This document shows, one piece after another, positions 23,760 to 31,860 of a stretch of DNA of 35,742 nt (positions are counted from its first letter, which is position 1; the number at the start of each line of letters is the position of its first letter). The notes beneath the pieces were generated by a model. The model saw only the letters and a program-made list of their open reading frames with translations, made no database searches and was not told the origin of the DNA. The translations under genes were made by a program, and so were the position numbers. This stretch comes from Bdellovibrionales bacterium RIFOXYC1_FULL_37_79 (GTDB lineage Bacteria > Bdellovibrionota > Bacteriovoracia > Bacteriovoracales > Bacteriovoracaceae), in assembly GCA_001770015.1 (NCBI GenBank), contig MEQB01000054.1, positions 1 to 35,742 on the forward strand, in the 5' to 3' direction.

Positions 23760-25659
23760 ATTTAGGTGTTTCGTAATTTAAAATAACATAAGAATCAGTT
23801 AAAATTTTATTTCCAAACGACTGACTTTGTCTTTTAACAATACCAACCCCTTTATGAATTAGGTTGATTTTTAGTTTGCTGGCAAGCTGGTTAGCAGATA
23901 TTTTATCCAATCCAAGAAAATTAGGAATTGTTTCATTGTCAATTATGCGAGCGGCTGACTTTTCCGTTTTAACCTCATCAAAATGTTTATCTTCTTCAGA
24001 AAAATTTTGGGTTTCGGTCAGCCCCTTGTACTCTTTGTTTTTATAAAGAATATATTCCGCCACTTCTTTAAAAACCGGCGCCGCTATGGAATTCCCATAA
24101 TAACTAGCACCCTGGGGATCATCTATATAAACATACAAGACAAATTTTTTATTTACATTAACCGGATAACCGATAAACCCCGCAACATACCCCTTGTATC
24201 CACCATTCTTATCAGCTCTTTGGGCAGTTGAAGTTTTTCCAGCAATAACAAAATCCTTAATTTTAGCATTGGTGCCTGTGCCTTCATCAACAACTGAAAT
24301 CAACATATCTGTAAGTGCATCCGCTGTTTGCTTTGAGATAATTCTTTTTTTAGAAATCATCTTGTCTTGACGAAGCAAAAGTGTTGGCTCTATGTAATAA
24401 CCTCCATTGGCAAAAACACTGTATGCTGCCAACATTTGAATTCCAGTGGTCGCCAGGCCTTGTCCAAAACTCATATTGCTTAAACTTAAACTTGAGGTAT
24501 TTTCCTGAAAGTTATAAATTCCCCGGGATTCTCCGGGTACCTCCACATTGGTTTTTTGTCCAAATCGAAAAAAATCCATGGCGGCATTAAATTTGGCATA
24601 GGTTAAGTCAAAAGCAATTTTGGTGGTTCCAATATTTGAACTGTATTTTAATATATCCTTGACCGACAACCATTCATATTTTTTCCGAGTATCGGCTTCA
24701 CCGATGTAGTGACTGCCAATTTTAAACCTGCCTTTTTCGCAATAATAATTGGTATCCGGCCGAATAATTTTATTTTCTATCGCAGCTGCAACTGTAAAAA
24801 CTTTGAAACTGGAACCCGGTTCAAAAGGATCAGTCACAAACGCCAGTTTCCGATTATTGGTATTAGAATGTTTATAATTTTCCCCATCAAACGTCGGATA
24901 ATTAGCAATCGCCAAAATTTCACCATTATCTGGATTCATAATCCCTATTCCACCACGAAAAGCTTCATTTTTTATTACGGCCTCTTTCAAAATTTTTTCA
25001 GACACCGCTTGCAAATCCTTATCAATGGACAAATGCAAATCTTTTGCATCATCTCCCACTTCCTGACTTTCAAACTTGATCGCTCTTCCCTTGGCATCTC
25101 TTAAATATTTTATTATCCGTGGCTTACCCTGTAACTCCTTATCAAACAAATATTCAAGTCCCGCCAGACCTTTATTATCGACACCGACAAAACCAATAGC
25201 TTGTGATAACAATTCATGATTGGGATATATCCGCTTGGGAACAGCATCGATATATATACCCGGCAATTCCTTGATTTTATCTACCTGTTCCTTGCTTAGT
25301 TCAATTTTTCTGGCAAGCCATGTATAACGTTTTCTATTTTTTATTCTTTTGCTAATTTTTTCGTAGGTAAGCACCGGCGCAATTCTGGCCAATTCTTTGT
25401 ATGGCCGATGATCACCTTTTAAAAGTTTTGGTATGGTAAACAAGCTATATGTTTGGACATTAATCGCAAGATCATACCCGTTTCTATCGTAAATCCTTCC
25501 CCTGTTTGGATAATTTTTTTCAAACCGTAGCGTTTGATCCTTTGAATATGAAATCAGTTCGTCGTTACTTATAACTTGTATATGAAAGGCCCGCACCAGC
25601 ACCGCTAAAAAGAGTATCGTAAAAATTACAAGAACGACAAAAAGCTTATTTCTAATCAT
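23752..25659 (-). CDS. ftsI: Septal transpeptidase FtsI (PBP3-like) with a C-terminal PASTA domain
   Basis: This 635-residue class B penicillin-binding protein has one N-terminal membrane helix (about residues 7-26) and a dimerisation/pedestal domain starting NRGRIYDRNG. The transpeptidase domain has SxxK at Ser283-Ser-Phe-Lys286 and SxN at Ser340-Ser-Asn342. The third motif is KTS (475-477) instead of the usual KTG. The last ~60 residues (from IPNFLGLDKISANQLASKL) form a PASTA-like domain, known in spore-forming and delta-proteobacterial-type PBPs but not in E. coli FtsI. It crosslinks septal peptidoglycan together with FtsW. It overlaps ftsL and murE by 8 bases each, with no ribosome-binding site of its own. 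Confidence 0.95.
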   Translation of the reverse strand: MIRNKLFVVLVIFTILFLAVLVRAFHIQVISNDELISYSKDQTLRFEKNYPNRGRIYDRNGYDLAINVQTYSLFTIPKLLKGDHRPYKELARIAPVLTYEKISKRIKNRKRYTWLARKIELSKEQVDKIKELPGIYIDAVPKRIYPNHELLSQAIGFVGVDNKGLAGLEYLFDKELQGKPRIIKYLRDAKGRAIKFESQEVGDDAKDLHLSIDKDLQAVSEKILKEAVIKNEAFRGGIGIMNPDNGEILAIANYPTFDGENYKHSNTNNRKLAFVTDPFEPGSSFKVFTVAAAIENKIIRPDTNYYCEKGRFKIGSHYIGEADTRKKYEWLSVKDILKYSSNIGTTKIAFDLTYAKFNAAMDFFRFGQKTNVEVPGESRGIYNFQENTSSLSLSNMSFGQGLATTGIQMLAAYSVFANGGYYIEPTLLLRQDKMISKKRIISKQTADALTDMLISVVDEGTGTNAKIKDFVIAGKTSTAQRADKNGGYKGYVAGFIGYPVNVNKKFVLYVYIDDPQGASYYGNSIAAPVFKEVAEYILYKNKEYKGLTETQNFSEEDKHFDEVKTEKSAARIIDNETIPNFLGLDKISANQLASKLKINLIHKGVGIVKRQSQSFGNKILTDSYVILNYETPKYE

Positions 25660-25987
25660 TCGTGGTTTCGACTGTTTTCGGTATCACGATAATCTGATCA
25701 CGTCTGGGTTGATTCAAATTATGCTTAGTGGCCATGTTTCTTAGATTTTTTACGGACAATAATCTCGACTTTTGGGCATTTAGTTCTTTTTGATCAACCC
25801 TAACTTGATCAATTTTTTTATTTAAATCATGTATTCCATAATCAAGTTCAACCACTTTCATTCGAAATAAAACAAATAAAATTGCCAAGACCGTACAAAC
25901 TAAAAAAATAGGAAACCCTTGAGAATGGAATAAGATTTTTCTAATGAATCCCTTATGTGTTGCTGTTTTCTTCCCTGAACCTAGCAT
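25652..25987 (-). CDS. ftsL: Cell division protein FtsL
   Basis: This small bitopic protein of 111 residues has a basic cytoplasmic N-terminus, one membrane helix (FPIFLVCTVLAILFVLF) and a periplasmic coiled coil (DLNKKIDQVRVDQKELNAQ). It ends with the FtsL-like short stretch LRNMATKHNLNQP. The identification rests on topology, size and position between rsmH and ftsI. The start at 25987 has GGAG at ideal spacing; an ATG four codons upstream (25999) has none. FtsL forms a complex with FtsB and FtsQ that activates FtsWI. Confidence 0.85.
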   Translation of the reverse strand: MLGSGKKTATHKGFIRKILFHSQGFPIFLVCTVLAILFVLFRMKVVELDYGIHDLNKKIDQVRVDQKELNAQKSRLLSVKNLRNMATKHNLNQPRRDQIIVIPKTVETTND

Positions 25988-26004
25988 ACATTTCTCCATG
26001 AAAA

Positions 26005-26952
26005 CTAAATATGTTCCAATATCCTAAGTTTAGCACTTCTTGAACGAAAATTCCTCTTAATTTCTTCACTTTTAGGCACAATGGGTTTTTTTGTAATGAC
26101 TTTAAAATTTGATCCATCTTTTTCCAACCGCCGGAATTCATGTTTTACTATTCGATCTTCCAAGGAATGGAAGCTAATTACCGCCAATCTCCCCTTGGAT
26201 CTAAGCAAAGAAGCTGCTACAGACAAGGTCTTTTCCAAAACCTCCAGCTCTTGATTAACATAAAGCCTAAGCGCTTGGAACGTACGGGTTGCCGGATGAA
26301 TTTTTCCCTTTCTGAGTTTGGCAGGATAAGAATGAAAGATAATATTTTCCAGTTCCTTGGTGGTTTGAACTTCCGCTTCTTTTCTTTTTTCCACGATATT
26401 TCTCGCAATAATTCGTGAAAATCCTTCCTCTCCGTACTTGTAAATAATATCCGCCAATTCTACTTCACTATAGGTATTAATCACGTCCTTCGCACTCAAG
26501 CTTTCATCATCCGCCTGATTCATTCTCATATCAAGGCTGCCATCATTCATAAAAGAGAAACCCCTTTCCCCTTGATCAAAATGATGAGACGAGACCCCTA
26601 AATCCATGAGTATTCCCAAAAACTGCTTTTGTGATTTTAACAGGTGTAAAGAATTTTTTTCTATCACCTGTTGAATGTTTTTAAAGTTATCATGATTGAG
26701 AAAGATTCTATCCTGATAATTTCTATCGGTTATTACTTTCAAACCGTTATTGATGGCATCCATGTCTTGATCCAAAGCTAGAATTTTTATAAAAGGATTC
26801 TGCTCACAAAAACCGAGACTATGACCGCCTCCCCCAAAAGTTAAATCAGCGATCCACTCCTCCTTCTCACCATCCTTATTTTCCAGGATTCCTTGAAGAC
26901 ACTCATCAAATAGCACTGAAACATGTTTTTTGTAGTTTTCGGTATTTTCCAA
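26005..26952 (-). CDS. rsmH: 16S rRNA (cytosine1402-N4)-methyltransferase
   Basis: RsmH (MraW) methylates C1402 of 16S rRNA. The 315-residue protein shows HVSVLFDECLQGI, the S-adenosylmethionine motif DLTFGGGGHSLG, LMDLGVSSHHFDQGERGFSF, and HPATRTFQALRLYVNQEL, all family hallmarks. The initiation codon is TTG (26952), supported by AAGAGG five bases upstream and by the normal N-terminus it gives. It begins 9 bases after mtnP. In most bacteria mraZ precedes it; here no mraZ is present. Confidence 0.96.
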   Translation of the reverse strand: MENTENYKKHVSVLFDECLQGILENKDGEKEEWIADLTFGGGGHSLGFCEQNPFIKILALDQDMDAINNGLKVITDRNYQDRIFLNHDNFKNIQQVIEKNSLHLLKSQKQFLGILMDLGVSSHHFDQGERGFSFMNDGSLDMRMNQADDESLSAKDVINTYSEVELADIIYKYGEEGFSRIIARNIVEKRKEAEVQTTKELENIIFHSYPAKLRKGKIHPATRTFQALRLYVNQELEVLEKTLSVAASLLRSKGRLAVISFHSLEDRIVKHEFRRLEKDGSNFKVITKKPIVPKSEEIKRNFRSRSAKLRILEHI

Positions 26953-26961
26953 AAAATCCTC

Positions 26962-27810
26962 TTAACCTAAAAGTACTTCCAGAATTTTTTTATGATTACT
27001 GGCCAATTTTTCAGGATCAGTCATAACCGCATTTTGATTTTCTGGATTAAAATCAAATTTATTCTGGCCTAAAGCCGGAATCAATTTTAATAGAACTTTT
27101 TTTACATATTCATTATTGGTTTTCATTGTATTCATTACTTCCTCAACCGTGCAATGCTGCTCTTTCCAGCAGTCGTAATCAGTAACCATGGCAATCGTCG
27201 CATAGGCCATGCCAGCTTCCTTGGCAAGATATGATTCCGGAACGTTGGTCATTCCGATAACAGATGCATCAAGTTCCCTATATATTGCTGATTCTGCCTT
27301 AGATGAGAATTGCGGCCCCTCGATACAAAGATAAGATCCCCCTTTGCTATATTTTACCCCCACTTCTTTGCAGGTCTTAGCAATCAAATTTTGAAGAGTG
27401 AGATTAACCGGAACCGCAGTGGAAACATGGCCCACCATTCCTTCACCAAAAAAAGATCTTTTTCGAAGCCCTTTTGTCCAATCGATAAACTGACTCGGCA
27501 GTACAAAAGTGGTTGGAGGCAATTCATCCTTTAAAGATCCTACTGCCGAAGCCGAAATAACATATTTCACTCCCAAAGTTTTCAGGGCAAAAATATTGGC
27601 TCGGTAGTTTACTTCACTGGGTAAAAATGTATGGAATTTTCCATGTCTTGGAATAAAATAAAATTTTTCACCATTAATTTTTGCTTCAATGACCGCAGAA
27701 CTTGGAGCACCAAAAGGGGTGGTTATCTCATGTTCTTTAACAATTTCAATTCCTTCAATCTTATAAACACCACTTCCTCCGATAATTCCAATTTCTCTTT
27801 TTGAATTCAT
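26962..27810 (-). CDS. mtnP: S-methyl-5'-thioadenosine phosphorylase
   Basis: The 282-residue enzyme of the PNP/MTAP nucleoside phosphorylase family splits methylthioadenosine (a by-product of polyamine and related synthesis) into adenine and methylthioribose-1-phosphate. Motifs are GIIGGSGVY, PRHGKFHTFLPSEVNYRAN, SAVGSLKDELPPT, CIEGPQFSSKAES and GMTNVPESYLAKEAGMAYA, followed by MVTDYDCW as in MTAPs. Purine nucleoside phosphorylases of the same family are the alternative, since Ser/Asp differences in the base pocket cannot be judged safely by eye. GAGGGG precedes the ATG. It is the first gene of the dcw transcript, which is an unusual place for it, and it diverges from the hydrolase gene across an 81-base gap. 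Confidence 0.88.
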   Translation of the reverse strand: MNSKREIGIIGGSGVYKIEGIEIVKEHEITTPFGAPSSAVIEAKINGEKFYFIPRHGKFHTFLPSEVNYRANIFALKTLGVKYVISASAVGSLKDELPPTTFVLPSQFIDWTKGLRKRSFFGEGMVGHVSTAVPVNLTLQNLIAKTCKEVGVKYSKGGSYLCIEGPQFSSKAESAIYRELDASVIGMTNVPESYLAKEAGMAYATIAMVTDYDCWKEQHCTVEEVMNTMKTNNEYVKKVLLKLIPALGQNKFDFNPENQNAVMTDPEKLASNHKKILEVLLG

Positions 27811-27891
27811 AATCCCCTCATTTTAAAAGATGTTTGACTTGTTCTTGTTTCAAATGTCACAATTTTATCAATCAGGTATTAATATTGAAAG

Positions 27892-29118
27892 ATGCAAAAG
27901 GCAAGTTTTATGGATGAACCGCTTAAAAAAAGGCGAGAAATATACAAAAATATCAAAAGACGCTATTTTCATAAAACCCGCAAAACAAGAGAGTTTTTGG
28001 AATTTGCAAAAAAAATTTCAAGTGAAGAATTACGAGATAACATTCATGCTTTTACCAAATCACCATCAATCAAAGAGGCTATTTTTACATTAAAAGATCT
28101 GGTCGGATCAAGCACATGGGTTTCAGTTGCCTACATGAAACACATAATGACAGTCATTAAATTTTTACAATCATCTGAATCCCTCCCTCTTCCCAAACAA
28201 GATTTTATTGTCAATCAAGTGGCCAATAAAAATGAAATCAGCCCTCAATATGCCTCTACTGCAGATATATTCGAGGCTATTTATAATGATTTGATAAGAG
28301 AAAATGATGAACTTGAGTATAAATCAAGACTCAAACTGGTTCCTCATAAAATAACCATTGTGCTAGTTTCCGGGGTTTTTAATGAATTATTTAAAACTGC
28401 CGCTTTTGAAAAAGGTTGCGAACAAATATGTAAAGAATTAAAAGCAAAATATTTTGTTGCCAAGGTTGGTGGTGCCAAAGGCGTTAAGCACAACGCCGCC
28501 CTTATAAAAAACCAATTAGAAAATTATATTGAAAAACATCCTACGGAAAAATTATGGATTGTCGCTTTTTCCAAAGGTGGCATTGATTCCCTTCACTATC
28601 TAAGGCATAACGGAGATTTTGCCAACAAGCATATTCATGGAATTTCAACCATAGCCTCACCTATTATTGGAAGCAGTCGTGCGGATCAAAAAATTTTGCT
28701 GGCCATTCGCAGTTTGCAAAAATTGACCAAAAATTACATTTTCACCAGAGATAAATTAGAGCGTGATCTTTTTGCCATTAAACTCCAGGAATCCGTTTCC
28801 AGCAAAGTTCAGGGCAAGTGGTTTAAAAATAACTATAAAGAACTTCCCAAAAAACTATTTTATACCGCTCTTGGACTTCGAGCTTCCTGGCACGAAAGCC
28901 ATCTGGGTATGATCGCCACTAAAATCATTCTACCCACCAAAGAAGCCAATGATGGTATCGTTGACATTTACCAAAGCCAGTTTCCTGATTATTTTAAAGC
29001 TTATAATCTTGGTATTATCCAGGGACACCATTTGATCGGTTATCGTTTGAGTTCTTATAATCAAGATATCCTGCTAAAAGCTCACATTATTTTTTTACAA
29101 TACGTAGGGCGATTATAA
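27892..29118 (+). CDS. Alpha/beta-hydrolase-like protein
   Basis: This 408-residue protein has no signal peptide. From about residue 150 the order looks like an alpha/beta-hydrolase: KITIVLVSGVFNELF (first strand and oxyanion turn), WIVAFSKGGIDSL with candidate nucleophile Ser227 in AFSKGG instead of the classic GxSxG, NDGIVD with Asp354, and QGHHLIG with His379 or His380. A lipase/esterase-like triad is therefore plausible. The first ~140 residues are helical and basic, and I do not recognise them. The start could be ATG 27892 or ATG 27910, the latter having AAGG upstream. It is divergent from mtnP, and a small ORF follows 20 bases later. The family is fairly likely; the substrate is unknown. 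Confidence 0.65.
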   Translation: MQKASFMDEPLKKRREIYKNIKRRYFHKTRKTREFLEFAKKISSEELRDNIHAFTKSPSIKEAIFTLKDLVGSSTWVSVAYMKHIMTVIKFLQSSESLPLPKQDFIVNQVANKNEISPQYASTADIFEAIYNDLIRENDELEYKSRLKLVPHKITIVLVSGVFNELFKTAAFEKGCEQICKELKAKYFVAKVGGAKGVKHNAALIKNQLENYIEKHPTEKLWIVAFSKGGIDSLHYLRHNGDFANKHIHGISTIASPIIGSSRADQKILLAIRSLQKLTKNYIFTRDKLERDLFAIKLQESVSSKVQGKWFKNNYKELPKKLFYTALGLRASWHESHLGMIATKIILPTKEANDGIVDIYQSQFPDYFKAYNLGIIQGHHLIGYRLSSYNQDILLKAHIIFLQYVGRL

Positions 29119-29138
29119 AATTTTTTCAGGAAAAAAAC

Positions 29139-29411
29139 GTGAAAATACTTCGCCAGATACTTTCTTTCCTAAAAAGTAATATCAAAATCAATAGAATTGG
29201 CGAATTTTCCTTTTTAAATGACGGCGTCAAGGCATACGAATATGCTTATCAAAAAGGGTTAATAAATGAGGTAATCATGCTAGGAATTTATCAATCATCA
29301 GACCGAATCAAACTATTTTCAGCGCTTATTGGAAATCATGTCAGCCTTATCGTTAATAATTTACTTATTTTTTTTCCATACATCTTCAACCAACCAATCT
29401 ACCGCACTTAA
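29139..29411 (+). CDS. Small hypothetical protein, possibly 3'-altered
   Basis: A GTG-started frame of 90 residues has AGGA upstream and lies 20 bases after the hydrolase gene. The sequence (starting KILRQILSFLKSNIK) is basic, then mixed, with a hydrophobic end. I do not recognise it. Its last 51 bases overlap the end of the oppositely oriented ATPase 1, so the original C-terminus may have been replaced when the ATPase arrived. It could also be a chance frame. Confidence 0.4.
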   Translation: MKILRQILSFLKSNIKINRIGEFSFLNDGVKAYEYAYQKGLINEVIMLGIYQSSDRIKLFSALIGNHVSLIVNNLLIFFPYIFNQPIYRT

Positions 29412-30509
29412 TACTTCAACCCCTTCGACATTTTGAAATTTTCTATCCAGATTTCTTACCAACTGAATTTTTCTTGCCTTAGGCAGAAAATTTGAAAAAA
29501 ATCGAAAGTGTTTTGAAACTATATTATCTGATAATTTTACCTCGCACATAAGACTTGGATAATCCTCGACTTCAACGTAAAAATCCATCTCTGGCCCATT
29601 TCTACTTCGAAGAAAATATAAACTACCTCGACATCCCTGGGTACTCTCCAATTTTGCAATTTCCGTTTTTAATTTAAGAGCAATAATGTTTTCAAGTTTT
29701 TGAGCCTCATCCCCACGAATTCTTCCAACATCATAAAAATAATATTTCCCCTCTTTAAGCACCGACCGAGTAATTTTTTTACTATATGGCGGCACTCGAA
29801 ATATTACATATAAACGCTCTAACAATAGTAACCAACGCTTAATTGTCTTCGCATCCTTTTCTAAATCTCTTGCCAGATTAAGATACGAGATAGTTGAACC
29901 AACTCTTTCTTCTAAAATTTGAATAAGCAATCGTATCGGTTCAATATCCCTGACTTGCTCTTGTCCTAAAAGATCTTGTTTTAGGATTATATCTAAATGA
30001 TTATTTCTCCATTTCTTGTAAAAAGCTTCATCGTTTTCCAAAAATGGCTCAGGAAAAGAACCCATTTTTAACATCCGCTTATATATTGTTTCTGCTGAAA
30101 ATTTTTGTTCTAGTTCGTCAGGAGAAAAAGGTAAAAGCGTATAAGTAAAATGTCTCCCCGCCAAAGAATCTCCCATCTGTTTGACGATATCCATCTTTGA
30201 ACTTCCCGTTATAATTTTTTTTTGATTCACTCCCTCAGTGTCATAAAGCCCTTTTAACCATCTTTTCCATAATGGCATTTTATGAATTTCGTCAAAAATA
30301 ACAAGCTCTGCAGAACGATCCCACTGTTTTTTTTTAATTTTTATCCGATCTTCATCATTATCGTAATTCAAATATTCGGCATTTTTCACAAGATGCTTGG
30401 CGAGGGTGGTTTTGCCACACTGACGAGGTCCTCCTAATAAAATGATTTTTTTATCAAGATCCTTTTTTAGAATTAATTGAATTTCTCTTTCTATAAACAT
30501 ATCAGTCAT
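29361..30509 (-). CDS. AAA_14/DUF4143 ATPase, copy 1
   Basis: This 382-residue protein has an N-terminal AAA-type ATPase domain, with Walker A GGPRQCGKTT (26-35), Walker B ELVIFDEIHK (Asp73-Glu74) and sensor KIITGSSK. A helical middle follows, then a C-terminal DUF4143 domain with the nuclease-like pattern GPEMDFYVEV...CEVKLS. DUF4143 is thought to be a PD-(D/E)xK-like fold. Such proteins are widespread, often in variable numbers, and their biological role is unsettled. The start may be ATG 30509 or the ATG three codons later (protein MFIERE). It is the most diverged of the three ATPases here and follows ATPase 2 after 56 bases that contain interleaved inverted repeats. Confidence 0.88.
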   Translation of the reverse strand: MTDMFIEREIQLILKKDLDKKIILLGGPRQCGKTTLAKHLVKNAEYLNYDNDEDRIKIKKKQWDRSAELVIFDEIHKMPLWKRWLKGLYDTEGVNQKKIITGSSKMDIVKQMGDSLAGRHFTYTLLPFSPDELEQKFSAETIYKRMLKMGSFPEPFLENDEAFYKKWRNNHLDIILKQDLLGQEQVRDIEPIRLLIQILEERVGSTISYLNLARDLEKDAKTIKRWLLLLERLYVIFRVPPYSKKITRSVLKEGKYYFYDVGRIRGDEAQKLENIIALKLKTEIAKLESTQGCRGSLYFLRSRNGPEMDFYVEVEDYPSLMCEVKLSDNIVSKHFRFFSNFLPKARKIQLVRNLDRKFQNVEGVEVLSAVDWLVEDVWKKNK

Positions 30510-30518
30510 TTTAGGATG

Positions 30519-30569
30519 CTATTCCCTTTTTGTCTAGTCAATTATGGAATAGGCTCCCGATTTGACTAG
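30519..30569 (-). promoter_or_regulatory. Interleaved inverted repeats (possible H-type pseudoknot) before ATPase 1
   Basis: Two perfect inverted repeats alternate. CTAGTCAA (30534-30541) pairs with TTGACTAG (30562-30569), and CTATTCC (30519-30525) pairs with GGAATAG (30546-30552). On the transcribed strand the order is S1, 9-base loop, S2, 4-base loop, S1', 8-base loop, S2', which fits H-type pseudoknot geometry. The element starts at the ATPase 2 stop and ends about 9 bases before the ATPase 1 start. Confidence 0.45.
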
Positions 30570-31741
30570 TACTTGTTTATCAATAAATCAAGCTGTTTTA
30601 ACAAAAAATTCTTCCACGAGACTGCCAGGACATTTTCGTCCATTAGAATATCGTGTTCATTATTAGCTATAACAAAAGCACGTTTTGCTTTAGGATACTC
30701 ATCCATAAAAGTCAAAAGATGTTTTATATCACGTTTGCTTGGACTTTTTGAAAACTTTACTTCTATTGGTATCAACTCATCTGATGTTTCAATTACAAAA
30801 TCAACTTCTGGGCCAGATGGATCACTCCAGAAAAAAATCCGAACCTTACCATGTTTGGTACGGGCCCATCTGAGAAGTTCAAGACCTATAAATTGTTCGA
30901 AAAGATGTCCCTTCTCTACTAGAGAAACACTACCATATTCTTTCGCACAAATATTTCGAACTCCTAAATCAAAAAAGAAATAGCGGGGAGAACGAATAAG
31001 TCTTTTTCTTGTTTTACTTTTAAAAAATGGTTCGATCTTTTGTAAAATCAAACAATCTTCGAGGATCTGATAATAAGATGCAATCGTAGTGTGTGAAGGG
31101 CCAAGATCTTGCGATAAACCCCTGAAGTTTGCAGCATTTCCAGATTCAATCGCTGCCAACTCTAGAAAACGTGCAAAATTTCCTACGTTTCTGACCAAAG
31201 CCTCGGCCCTGACTTCTTCTTCAAGATAGGTTTCTACGTAGGACTGTAAATCTGTATCTGGGTCCAAGCTCGATATAATTCCCGGCAAGGAGCCAAATCT
31301 TAAAAGTTCATCTAGTGATTTGTCACAATACTCGGAATATGAAAAAGGATCTAAATAAAGAGAAACTACACGTCCTGGTAATAAATTAGCGCTTGCTCTT
31401 TTAAGTTTTCTGGCCGATGAACCTGTAATTATAAACTGTGCAATTTTTTTATCACACAACTCTTGAATCACATCAAGCAGCTCTGGAACTTTTTGAATTT
31501 CATCAACACAAATAAGCGGATTTTTTTGTTTTATTGCCTTTATCTCTCCAAATAAAAGTGATGGATTTTTTTCGTATTTTTGCCTGATAGATGGAGAAAT
31601 AAGTGAAATACTCCGATAAGGTTTTAGCTGTTCTATCAGAGTCGTCTTACCAGTTTGCCGAGGACCTAAAAACATAACACTTTTACCTCTTGCCAGTGCC
31701 TTTTCAATGTCTGATTGTATTGTTCTTGGTATGTATTGCAT
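30566..31741 (-). CDS. AAA_14/DUF4143 ATPase, copy 2
   Basis: This 391-residue protein has Walker A GPRQTGKTT (about 26-34), Walker B LICVDEIQKVP, sensor FIITGSSARKLK, and a DUF4143 domain with GPEVDFVIET...PIEVKFS. The start at 31741 (MQYIPRTIQSDIEKAL) is chosen because it gives the usual family N-terminus. An in-frame start 12 codons upstream lies inside an inverted repeat and a candidate promoter. It is clearly related to ATPase 3 (shared EIQKVP/EIQKIP, TGSSARK, EALV, F-S/A-RFLE), but overall similarity is modest. Its role is unknown; a defence or nucleic-acid role would be speculation based on the nuclease-like fold. Confidence 0.9.
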   Translation of the reverse strand: MQYIPRTIQSDIEKALARGKSVMFLGPRQTGKTTLIEQLKPYRSISLISPSIRQKYEKNPSLLFGEIKAIKQKNPLICVDEIQKVPELLDVIQELCDKKIAQFIITGSSARKLKRASANLLPGRVVSLYLDPFSYSEYCDKSLDELLRFGSLPGIISSLDPDTDLQSYVETYLEEEVRAEALVRNVGNFARFLELAAIESGNAANFRGLSQDLGPSHTTIASYYQILEDCLILQKIEPFFKSKTRKRLIRSPRYFFFDLGVRNICAKEYGSVSLVEKGHLFEQFIGLELLRWARTKHGKVRIFFWSDPSGPEVDFVIETSDELIPIEVKFSKSPSKRDIKHLLTFMDEYPKAKRAFVIANNEHDILMDENVLAVSWKNFLLKQLDLLINKY

Positions 31742-31772
31742 GGTTTCCATTTTCGCCGAATTTGGAAACCAT
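31740..31772 (-). promoter_or_regulatory. Inverted repeat overlapping the ATPase 2 start, with candidate promoter
   Basis: ATGGTTTCC (31740-31748) and GGAAACCAT (31764-31772) are perfectly complementary around 15 bases; the near arm includes the first two bases of the start codon. On the minus strand TTGACA (31777-31772), a 17-base spacer and GAAAAT (31754-31749) form a possible promoter. Initiation would then fall at or near the ATG, so the mRNA may be leaderless. The arms would lie within the promoter, as an operator might. Confidence 0.45.
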
Positions 31773-31800
31773 GTCAACCATATTGTATTTCAGTCAAATT

Positions 31801-31860
31801 TTACCAAATCTTCACAATCACGGCTGCCGGAATCACCATCAGATCAAAGTCTTTATAGTT
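31801..31860 (-). pseudogene. Ghost of an M13 peptidase gene 3' end
   Basis: On the minus strand this reads NYKDFDLMVIPAAVIVKIW and stop. The intact M13 gene ends CKDTDPMVIPEADIVKIW and stop. Aligning 31801 with 33069 I count 53 identical bases in 65. There is no further upstream coding: the ATPase 3 stop lies at the break. It is therefore a relic of a duplication or of an insertion at the end of an M13 gene. Confidence 0.75.

Noticed and set aside
24709-25104. 131-residue open frame on the + strand
   Set aside because: It lies antisense to the strongly conserved ftsI transpeptidase region; composition and lack of a ribosome-binding site indicate a shadow frame.
30573-30983. 136-residue open frame on the + strand
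   Set aside because: Antisense to the DUF4143 domain of ATPase 2, with no independent support.
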